Below are positions 1 through 5,237 of a stretch of DNA of 5,237 nucleotides, one piece after another. This stretch comes from Asaia bogorensis (GTDB taxonomy: Bacteria > Pseudomonadota > Alphaproteobacteria > Acetobacterales > Acetobacteraceae): assembly GCA_945873675.1 (NCBI GenBank), contig CAMCEP010000209.1, positions 1 through 5,237 on the forward strand, given 5' to 3'. A program made the position numbers and the translations under genes. The first letter of the stretch is position 1, and each line of letters begins with the position of its first letter. The notes below the pieces were generated by a model, which was not told where the DNA came from, ran no database searches, and saw only the letters and a list, made by a program, of their open reading frames with translations.

Positions 1-251
1 CCGCACATCGCGCCATCGGATTTTCGTTCCAGTGCCAGCGGCAAGGACCGCCTTTCCGAAGCGGCACCGCGCGCCGCCACGATTTTCTCCTCCGCCATGG
101 GTGAGGAGAAGGGCACCGGCCAGGAGGCCAATCGCTTGCTGATCGCTTCGGTCATCATCTCCGCAATTGCCGGGGCATCGCGACCTTCGACGCAGCGCAA
201 CCGAAGGCGAGGCGTTTCTGCTACGAGAGCAGGTGGGAGAAAAACAACCAT
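1..251 (-). CDS. GNAT-family N-acetyltransferase, N-terminal part, cut by the window edge
   Basis: An open frame runs from an ATG at 251 off the left edge, giving 83 full codons. ETPRLRLR (12-19) is the typical opening strand of RimJ/RimL-type GNAT acetyltransferases. SWPVPFS (43-49) matches the WPxPYT-like segment of the same group, and LALERKSDGAMC (72-83) matches the strand in which these proteins usually read FAIxxKxxGxxIG. The acetyl-CoA-binding Q/RxxGxG/A loop would lie beyond the edge, so activity and full length are unknown. RimJ/RimL relatives acetylate protein N-termini, amino groups of small molecules or drugs; no substrate can be inferred. The ATG lies 24 bases after the dehydrogenase stop with no Shine-Dalgarno in front, so the gene may be the operon's last member or have its own promoter. 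GTG and TTG codons further in would cut into the opening strand or leave little before it, so I prefer the ATG. The call rests on these motifs only. Confidence 0.75.
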   Translation of the reverse strand, partial: MVVFLPPALVAETPRLRLRCVEGRDAPAIAEMMTEAISKRLASWPVPFSSPMAEEKIVAARGAASERRSLPLALERKSDGAMC

Positions 252-279
252 AGGATGTATATAGATCGTAGAAATCTAT
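252..279. promoter_or_regulatory. AT-rich gene junction with a 6-bp inverted repeat; possible promoter for the GNAT gene
   Basis: The 24 bases between the dehydrogenase stop and the GNAT start sit in the most AT-rich part of the window; the line 241-300 has 17 G/C in 60. A perfect 6-bp inverted repeat, ATAGAT (261-266) and ATCTAT (274-279), separated by 7 bases, spans the dehydrogenase stop codon. TATATA at 258-263 lies six bases before the A of the GNAT ATG, which is where a -10 box for a leaderless message would be. No good -35 box is seen 16-18 bases upstream. The stem is all A/T but for one G:C pair per arm and is not followed by a T-run, so it is not a convincing terminator. An operator, a weak promoter or chance are all possible. 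Confidence 0.25.
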
Positions 280-1616
280 TTGGCTAGAAAATTCTTTAAC
301 CTTTCCACAGCTTTTCCGCGAGGCTGATCGAATAGTCTCGACAGGGAGAATTTCCTATGATGTACCCGGGCGCGACGATGGGAGAATTCCAGGAAGCCGG
401 CTAAACCATTGCGCCGCCCGAAGCCAGATTGTCCGGATCCACCAAAGCCTAAGGCTTGAAAACCAGCGAATTCAACGGTTCGTCCTGCGATAATGGCGCT
501 GCCCTTGGCCGCCGCCGAAACGAGAATTTCTTCCGAGGAATTGGCACCAAACAGATAGATCGCGAGCGGCGCCGGACGCTCTACAACCCAGGAAAGAGCC
601 TCCCTCAGTGAAGTTGCTTCGCGCAAAAGTAGTATCGGGCCGAAGATTTCCTCATGGCAGATCGGCGCTTCGGGCGGTGCTTCGGCTAGCCGCAGCGCCA
701 TGCGCCGCCCTGGGCCGTCCTCAGCTAGCTTGGTCAGGCTGGCGCCCGCCATCAACCGCTGCAGCCGGGCATATTGGGCGGCATTGATCACGGCGGTTTC
801 CGGCAGGCCAATGCCACTCGCCCGGCAGGCTTCGATGAATGCCTGCCTGCTATGGCCAACCAGCAGCACCGTATCGGGGGCCACACAGGTCTGCCCCGCA
901 TTGAAGGCCTTGCCCGCCAGGATATCGCGTGCGGCGCGCTTCAAATCCGCCCCCGGCAGCACCAGCACCGGGCATTTGCCGCCGAGTTCCAGTGTGAGTG
1001 GCGTGAGGTTAGGCGCAGCAGCAGCCATGATCTTGCGCCCTGTCGCGGTACTGCCGGTAAAGACCAGATGATCCCAGGGCTGAGCCGCGAAATCCGCACC
1101 CACTTCAGCACCGCCTTGCACGCAGAGCGCAATGTCATCGCCCCAGGCATCGCGCAGAATATCGGCAATCAGCGCGGCGGTGCGCGGCAGCGCTTCCGAT
1201 GGTTTCACACACACACGATTGCCGGCGGCAATGGCATCAATCGCCGGCAGCAGCGCCAATTGCACCGGGTAATTCCACGGCGCCATGATACCAACCACGC
1301 CTTTGGGGACGAATTCCTCCCGCGCGCGCGCCGGCCAGAAGGGATAGGGCACCGTCACGCGGCGTGCGCGCATCCAATGCCACAAATTGCGCCGCGCATA
1401 ACGCGCCGCATCCGCGACCAGCAGCACATCCGCAAGCAGGGTTTCAATCGGCGCGCGGCCTTCATATTCAGCATCCAGCACTGCCATGATCTCATGCGAG
1501 CGCGCCATCACGGCGCGTGCGAGGCCCGCCAGCAATGCGCGGCGTTGCTTGAGATTGGGCACGCCATCCCGCGCCTCAGCGGCGCGGAGCGAAGCAAGGG
1601 CTTCGGCAGGGATCAT
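276..1616 (-). CDS. NAD(P)-dependent aldehyde dehydrogenase, coniferyl-aldehyde-dehydrogenase-like
   Basis: This 446-residue protein is a complete member of the aldehyde dehydrogenase superfamily, which oxidises aldehydes to carboxylic acids. Visible landmarks are APWNYP (112-117) with the oxyanion-hole Asn N114, KPSE (138-141) with the cofactor-binding Lys, FTGST (186-190) in the nucleotide-binding turn, LELGGK (209-214) with general base E210, AGQTC (240-244) with nucleophile C244, EIFGP (323-327), and a C-terminal FGGSGQSGFG (391-400) followed by FLEFSH (408-413). The short length and the GFLEFSH ending resemble the coniferyl-aldehyde dehydrogenase/class-3 branch rather than the roughly 500-residue classes. 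All catalytic residues are intact. The ATG overlaps the hpnE stop (ATGA), so it is made from the same message. The substrate cannot be read from the sequence; the position suggests a terpenoid aldehyde, either a hopanoid side chain or a C30 carotenoid aldehyde as with staphylococcal AldH, but a general detoxifying role is also possible. GC falls in the last third of the gene. Confidence 0.93.
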   Translation of the reverse strand: MIPAEALASLRAAEARDGVPNLKQRRALLAGLARAVMARSHEIMAVLDAEYEGRAPIETLLADVLLVADAARYARRNLWHWMRARRVTVPYPFWPARAREEFVPKGVVGIMAPWNYPVQLALLPAIDAIAAGNRVCVKPSEALPRTAALIADILRDAWGDDIALCVQGGAEVGADFAAQPWDHLVFTGSTATGRKIMAAAAPNLTPLTLELGGKCPVLVLPGADLKRAARDILAGKAFNAGQTCVAPDTVLLVGHSRQAFIEACRASGIGLPETAVINAAQYARLQRLMAGASLTKLAEDGPGRRMALRLAEAPPEAPICHEEIFGPILLLREATSLREALSWVVERPAPLAIYLFGANSSEEILVSAAAKGSAIIAGRTVEFAGFQALGFGGSGQSGFGRRNGLAGFLEFSHRRARVHHRKFSLSRLFDQPRGKAVERLKNFLAK

Positions 1617-2839
1617 CGCGGCAAATCTTTTACCGCAGCCTCACCAGAAAGCACGGCGGCTTCAATGGTGGCGGGCAGGCGCGGCCAGGTCCAATCCCCG
1701 GCCAGCACCAGGTTGCGATAAACCTGCCGCGGTGGTTGCGGCGGCATGCCGACCGCATGGCGCGGCGTGGCGCGGCGTTCCTTCACCGCGCGCATGGCGG
1801 GTGGCGCCTCCGGCCATTCGCCGGGCAAACCAAACGCCTTTGCTGCAGCGCAGATTTCTGCCCAGGCGCGCGGCGCCAAATCCGGCGCTTGTTCTTCAAC
1901 TTCAGCATCTGCCGCGCTGACGGTGACGCTGACACCACTCGGGCGCACCAGCACCCATTGCGTCAGCCCGCCCAGCACACCGATGAAGCGCACCGGCCCC
2001 GTTCCACCATGGGCAAAATGCAGATTGAGAATGGGCGCATGGCGTTCCGGCACGCGCAGTTTTGGGATCAGCCGGCCAACTTCCCAAGGCGGCAGCGCCA
2101 ACACAATCTGATCGCGCGGATCGAGTGATATGCTGTCCTCACCGAAATGCAGCGCAATGATGCGCCCTTCCGCTTCCGTCATGGCGCGCAGCCTAGCGCC
2201 GAAACGGGTGGTGACGCCTGCCTTTTGCAGCGTCTGCAAAGCGGGCGAGATCAAATCCGGCCCCAGCCCTTCACGCGCCACCAGCACCGCACCCGCCCCT
2301 GGCCGCCCAAGCCGGCGCAATACCACACCAAGCCGCGCGGATGATGCCTCATGCCCCGGCGTATTCAGCGCAGCCACCGTGAGCGGTTCAATCAGCGCAC
2401 GATACAGCGCGGGATGCGCCGCCATCACGTCCGCTACGGGCCGATCACCAATTGGCAAGGCCAGCCGTAACAGCGTGGCAATGGCGGATGCGCTCAAGCC
2501 CGGCGGCCGCTTGGCGGGATCGCGCCAAGCGAGCGGGCTTGCCGCGATGCGCCGCGCGCTGCCATCGGCCAGATCGAATACTGGCAGGCCTTCCGGTTCC
2601 GCTTCCACCCACCCCTCACGCGCGCCGATATCGGTGAGGAAGCGGAGCGCAGCGCGATTGGCGCCCATCAGCGCATGGGTGCCGTTATCTGTCCCATCTG
2701 GTAGCGCGCGACAGCGCCCGCCGGCCACAGGCGTTGCTTCATGCAACATGACAGCGCGGCCTTGGTCAGCAAGGCGTAGCGCCGCCACCAAGCCCGCAAC
2801 ACCTGCGCCAATGACATGGCATGTGGCGGCACTACTCAC
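1613..2839 (-). CDS. hpnE: HpnE, FAD-dependent hydroxysqualene dehydroxylase
   Basis: HpnE removes the hydroxyl of hydroxysqualene to give squalene, the last step of the bacterial HpnCDE route. The 408 residues fit the amine-oxidase/phytoene-desaturase-like flavoprotein fold. An N-terminal Rossmann motif GAGVAG (11-16) is followed by an acidic residue at E34 that should bind the FAD ribose. GGR (40-42) and DNGTHALMG (51-59) match the HpnE-type DNGQHLLxG segment, with Thr in place of the usual Gln. EPLTVAALNT (151-160) is a conserved middle segment, and LAGDWT (379-384) followed by LPATIEAAVLSG (388-399) is the C-terminal FAD-binding signature. The start is a GTG whose last two bases belong to the TGA of the preceding gene (GTGA). 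It gives a Rossmann motif beginning ten residues in, as expected, and no clear ribosome site is seen, so re-initiation after hpnC-hpnD is likely. Its stop overlaps the next gene's start by ATGA. The context next to HpnC and HpnD makes the assignment firm. Confidence 0.95.
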   Translation of the reverse strand: MSSAATCHVIGAGVAGLVAALRLADQGRAVMLHEATPVAGGRCRALPDGTDNGTHALMGANRAALRFLTDIGAREGWVEAEPEGLPVFDLADGSARRIAASPLAWRDPAKRPPGLSASAIATLLRLALPIGDRPVADVMAAHPALYRALIEPLTVAALNTPGHEASSARLGVVLRRLGRPGAGAVLVAREGLGPDLISPALQTLQKAGVTTRFGARLRAMTEAEGRIIALHFGEDSISLDPRDQIVLALPPWEVGRLIPKLRVPERHAPILNLHFAHGGTGPVRFIGVLGGLTQWVLVRPSGVSVTVSAADAEVEEQAPDLAPRAWAEICAAAKAFGLPGEWPEAPPAMRAVKERRATPRHAVGMPPQPPRQVYRNLVLAGDWTWPRLPATIEAAVLSGEAAVKDLPR

Positions 2840-4497
2840 GCGCGGCTTTGGCTTGCTTGAGGCATGGGCATGATCCCCATGGCGTAGGCCGCCATTTGCA
2901 GCTTCTCGGCGCGCGTCAGGCGCGGACGTGGCCGCGGCAGGCCAAAGCCGCGCGCCATCAGGCGTTCAAACAGGCGCTGATAGCCCCACATCATGATACG
3001 CGCCGGCAACAGTGCGCGTTGATCCAGATGGCGCAGTTCAGCCGCCGCTTGCGCGAAGCCTGCTTCTGCCTGCTGCGCCAAATGCGCTGCGGCGCAAGCG
3101 AAGCCGGGGCTTGTGATCAGCGTCGCGGCGGGCGCATCGGCCACCCCTTCAGCCGCCAACAGATCAAGCGGCAGATAGACGCGATCGCGCGTCGCATCCT
3201 CATCTAAATCGCGCAGGATATTCACTAGTTGCAGTGTGCGCCCAAGCCTAAGGCCAAATTCAGCCGCTTCCGGCGCGCCGAAAATGCGTACCGCCATGGC
3301 ACCGACACTACCGGCCACGCGGCGGCAATAAAGGTCGAGTGCTTCGGTATCAGCGATGCGCAGCCTTGGCGTGGAATCAGTTTCCATGCCTGCAATCATC
3401 GCTTCGCATTCTTCGATGGGCAGCGCGAAGCTTTCCCGCGCCAGCGCTAATTCGCGGGAAAGCGCACAATCCGGCGCGCGGAGCTTGCCGCGCCAATCAG
3501 CCAGGAAGCGGCGCTTTTCCGTTTCCGGCATCGCCCCATCGGCAATGTCATCCACCGCGCGGCAAAAAGCATATACCGCCCAAAGGGCACGACGCCTTTC
3601 GCCCTTCAGCGCTGACATGCCGCGCGCGAAGGAAGACCCGGCGCGGCCAACCCGCGCACTGACCAAAGCCGCATCGCTTGGGCCTGTGCCGAGTGCCGCG
3701 CGAAAGCCATGCAGGAAATCAAGGCGCGATAGGGCAACCCGCCCCAGCACAGGGTCCGCCGCGCGCAGCCGCGCCAGCAGCCGCCGCGCCAGCGCAATGG
3801 TCACCGCACTTTCGCGCGCAAGCCGCTTGGCCAAGAGCAGGCGCGGCAAAGCAGCGGCGGCATCCAGCCTTTCCTCTACTTGATCGAGCGCTGCATCCAG
3901 CACAGCGCGTCGTGCTTCAGTATTGGTGGGGTCAAAGAAGCGCGCCTCACCGCCGGCCAAATCCATCCAGGCCTCAGGCATATAAACGCGCCCGATATCG
4001 CGCCGGTCCGGCACCAGATCCTGCACATGATTGAGGATTTGCAGTGCAGTACAAAGCGCATCGGCGGCCGCTATGGCCTCAGGCTTTGTTTCGTTATGCA
4101 AGCGCAGCAGCATGCGCCCGACAGGATTGGCTGACCGCGCGCAGTAATCTTCCAGCGCTGCCCAATCGGCATAGCGTGTTTGCGTCGCATCCTGCCGAAA
4201 GGCCGAGAGCATTAGCCGCGCTTCATCCGTACCGCTGCCTGCGCGATGCAAGGCCGTAGCGGCGGGTTCATCAGTGGCAGGATCATCAAGCGCGGCTTCA
4301 AGCGCACCTAGGCGGCGCAGCTTTTCTTCGCCGCTTAGTGCCGGGTCATCGGCGATATCATCCGCTGTGCGCACAAAGCGATAAAACCCCATCACCTTGG
4401 GGCGCATCTCTGGCGCTAATAGCCGGGACGCAACCGGAAAATTCTCAGACCCCGCGTCACGTGTTGGCGCGCGCGAAGCGGCGTTTTCAGCAATCAT
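2836..4497 (-). CDS. hpnC-hpnD: Fused HpnC-HpnD: hydroxysqualene synthase joined to presqualene diphosphate synthase
   Basis: This 553-residue protein holds two trans-isoprenyl diphosphate synthase domains of the squalene/phytoene synthase family in one frame. The HpnC part (about 1-265) has a first Asp-rich motif TADDIADD (44-51) and a second, DLVPD (160-164), followed by RVYMP. The HpnD part (about 280-553) has AGSSFARGM (286-294), YAFCRAVDDIAD (309-320) and NILRDLDED (426-434), followed by RVYLP. Both domains keep both Mg-diphosphate motifs, so both look active. In the known pathway HpnD condenses two farnesyl diphosphates to presqualene diphosphate and HpnC converts this to hydroxysqualene. 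Stand-alone HpnC and HpnD are each about 280 residues, so 553 is a full head-to-tail pair with almost no linker. The frame stays open upstream to 4701, but those residues lie in the glycosyltransferase gene and resemble nothing; the ATG at 4497 forms an ATGA overlap with that gene's stop and gives a normal HpnC N-terminus (SENFPVAS at 17-24). No clear Shine-Dalgarno precedes it, which suggests coupled translation. Confidence 0.94.
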   Translation of the reverse strand: MIAENAASRAPTRDAGSENFPVASRLLAPEMRPKVMGFYRFVRTADDIADDPALSGEEKLRRLGALEAALDDPATDEPAATALHRAGSGTDEARLMLSAFRQDATQTRYADWAALEDYCARSANPVGRMLLRLHNETKPEAIAAADALCTALQILNHVQDLVPDRRDIGRVYMPEAWMDLAGGEARFFDPTNTEARRAVLDAALDQVEERLDAAAALPRLLLAKRLARESAVTIALARRLLARLRAADPVLGRVALSRLDFLHGFRAALGTGPSDAALVSARVGRAGSSFARGMSALKGERRRALWAVYAFCRAVDDIADGAMPETEKRRFLADWRGKLRAPDCALSRELALARESFALPIEECEAMIAGMETDSTPRLRIADTEALDLYCRRVAGSVGAMAVRIFGAPEAAEFGLRLGRTLQLVNILRDLDEDATRDRVYLPLDLLAAEGVADAPAATLITSPGFACAAAHLAQQAEAGFAQAAAELRHLDQRALLPARIMMWGYQRLFERLMARGFGLPRPRPRLTRAEKLQMAAYAMGIMPMPQASQSRA

Positions 4498-5237
4498 GCC
4501 GCGCCGCTGGCGGAATAGGCGCGACCCTTCCAACCGGCTGGGCGCCCGATCAGCACGCGCACCAAAGCGGTCCATTGAATGGCAAGCCCAACCAGCACGG
4601 CCAAGGGATGCAGCGGCACGGTCCACCAGGCTTCGCGGGTTTTGAAGGTGATCGTCGCACGCAGCGCAAAGACCAGCGCAATGGCAAGCCCTGCCTGCCA
4701 AGCCGGCAACAGAAAAAAGGGCCAGATATGCGCGCCGGCCAGAAGCGTGGTCCAGATGGGCAGACCAACGGGCGTTGCCATACCCTCATGCGCATTCTTG
4801 ATGAAGCCGTTCCAGCTTGCGCGCAGCCCATCATACATGCGGCATTCGGCGAGCTTCACGCCCTCTACCATTTCTGTCCGGAAACCAGCACCACGCAGCT
4901 TGCGCGCAAGCTGCAATCCATCATGAAGCGACCCACGGATCGCCCCGTGCCCACCAAGGGTTTCGTAAGCGCCACGTTCAAACAGAATCAATTGCCCGCA
5001 AGCAGCGCCAAGCTCCGCACGTTCGGTCTCCGCCCGTCCGCCACCGGGCAGATAGCCGATCAGCAGCAGGTTGATCATCGGCACGGTCAGTGCTTCACCC
5101 AAAGTGCCGATGATCTGGCGCGGCACGCCCGTCACCATGGCAAGCTTTTGCTGCGCGGCATGGCCGCACATGGCAGCAGCGGCATCACGCGCCAGGCGCA
5201 CATCGGCATCAATGAACAGGAAATGCGTCCCCCGCGC
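4494..5237 (-). CDS. Family-2 glycosyltransferase, membrane-associated, N-terminus cut by the window edge (HpnB/CrtQ-like)
   Basis: The frame is open to the right edge, so only the C-terminal 247 residues are seen; the GTG at 5201 is an internal valine, not the start. Visible residues 6-12 read FLFIDAD, a hydrophobic strand ending in the DxD motif (10-12) that binds the metal and nucleotide-sugar in GT-A fold family-2 enzymes. Further on come AACGQLILF (78-86), where these enzymes carry an acceptor-side glycine/cysteine motif, and SLHDGL (103-108), in the usual place of the catalytic acidic residue. Three hydrophobic segments at about 158-178, 180-198 and 208-230 should anchor the C-terminus in the membrane, and the ending GRPAGWKGR is typical of such enzymes in hopanoid and C30 carotenoid loci. 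It overlaps the next gene by ATGA. The likely role is transfer of a sugar to a lipid made by this operon. HpnB and the carotenoid glycosyltransferase CrtQ are both possible relatives; I cannot choose, so no symbol is given. Confidence 0.92.
   Translation of the reverse strand, partial: ARGTHFLFIDADVRLARDAAAAMCGHAAQQKLAMVTGVPRQIIGTLGEALTVPMINLLLIGYLPGGGRAETERAELGAACGQLILFERGAYETLGGHGAIRGSLHDGLQLARKLRGAGFRTEMVEGVKLAECRMYDGLRASWNGFIKNAHEGMATPVGLPIWTTLLAGAHIWPFFLLPAWQAGLAIALVFALRATITFKTREAWWTVPLHPLAVLVGLAIQWTALVRVLIGRPAGWKGRAYSASGAA

Noticed and set aside
1..273. Plus-strand frame open from the left edge to a TAG near 264
   Set aside because: It reads antisense to the GNAT start; its 87 or so residues show no family motif, while the minus-strand frame shows several GNAT segments.
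261..279. Inverted repeat considered as a terminator for the operon
   Set aside because: The stem has 6 mostly A-T pairs, overlaps the stop codon, and has no T-run after it on the transcribed strand.
1206..1216. CA/GT dinucleotide run in the dehydrogenase gene
   Set aside because: Only five and a half units, fully explained by codons of the NRVCVKPSE cofactor-binding segment; too short to claim phase variation.
774..1721. Long plus-strand open frame of 315 codons opposite the dehydrogenase
   Set aside because: The translation is rich in His, Arg and Gln with no recognisable motif, and it is antisense to a gene with intact catalytic motifs. Such frames are common opposite GC-rich genes.
2130..2873. 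Plus-strand open frame of 247 codons opposite hpnE
   Set aside because: Its low-complexity Ser/Ala/Arg/Pro content is the antisense reflection of hpnE codons; it has no domain signature.
2836..4497. A sequencing or assembly error as the cause of the HpnC-HpnD fusion
   Set aside because: A frameshift would have had to land in the right frame with both domains intact, and no stop-like remnant is evident at the junction. A single substituted stop codon cannot be fully excluded, so it is kept as a check under the fusion finding.
4498..4701. Upstream extension of the hpnC-hpnD frame by 68 residues
   Set aside because: The stretch overlaps the end of the glycosyltransferase in another frame and looks like frame-shifted Cys/Arg/Ala-rich noise. 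The ATG at 4497 with its ATGA overlap gives a normal HpnC N-terminus.

Overview
The window is a compact, single-direction gene block. Every gene I can support lies on the minus strand, so the biological order runs from the right edge to the left edge. DNA is GC-rich (hand-counted 60-base lines run about 65-73% in the central genes), and the proteins have the Ala/Arg-rich, alphaproteobacterial look of hopanoid-cluster genes. A member of the Rhodospirillales/Acetobacteraceae type is a reasonable guess, but nothing here fixes the genus.

Layout in transcription order: (1) the C-terminal 247 residues of a membrane-associated family-2 glycosyltransferase, cut by the right edge (5237-4494); (2) a 553-residue protein carrying two complete squalene/phytoene-synthase-type domains, HpnC followed by HpnD, in one uninterrupted reading frame (4497-2836); (3) HpnE, the FAD-dependent hydroxysqualene dehydroxylase (2839-1613); (4) an aldehyde dehydrogenase resembling the coniferyl-aldehyde dehydrogenase branch (1616-276); (5) after 24 bases, the N-terminal 83 codons of a GNAT-type N-acetyltransferase, cut by the left edge (251-1). 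Genes 1-4 are joined by three successive 4-base start/stop overlaps (ATGA, GTGA, ATGA), so they are very probably one translationally coupled operon.

Together, HpnD, HpnC and HpnE turn two farnesyl diphosphates into squalene through presqualene diphosphate and hydroxysqualene. The flanking glycosyltransferase and aldehyde dehydrogenase suggest that squalene or a product made from it is then oxidised and glycosylated. Two end products fit: hopanoids, or squalene-derived C30 carotenoic acids and their glycosides. No squalene-hopene cyclase and no carotenoid desaturase lies inside the window, so the sequence does not decide between them.

The main oddity is the HpnC-HpnD fusion, which brings together two enzymes that are normally separate. 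The other points of note are the aldehyde dehydrogenase directly behind hpnE, a strongly AT-rich stretch with a small inverted repeat before the GNAT gene, and lower GC in the last third of the dehydrogenase gene. I found no RNA genes, insertion sequences, CRISPR arrays or clear terminators.
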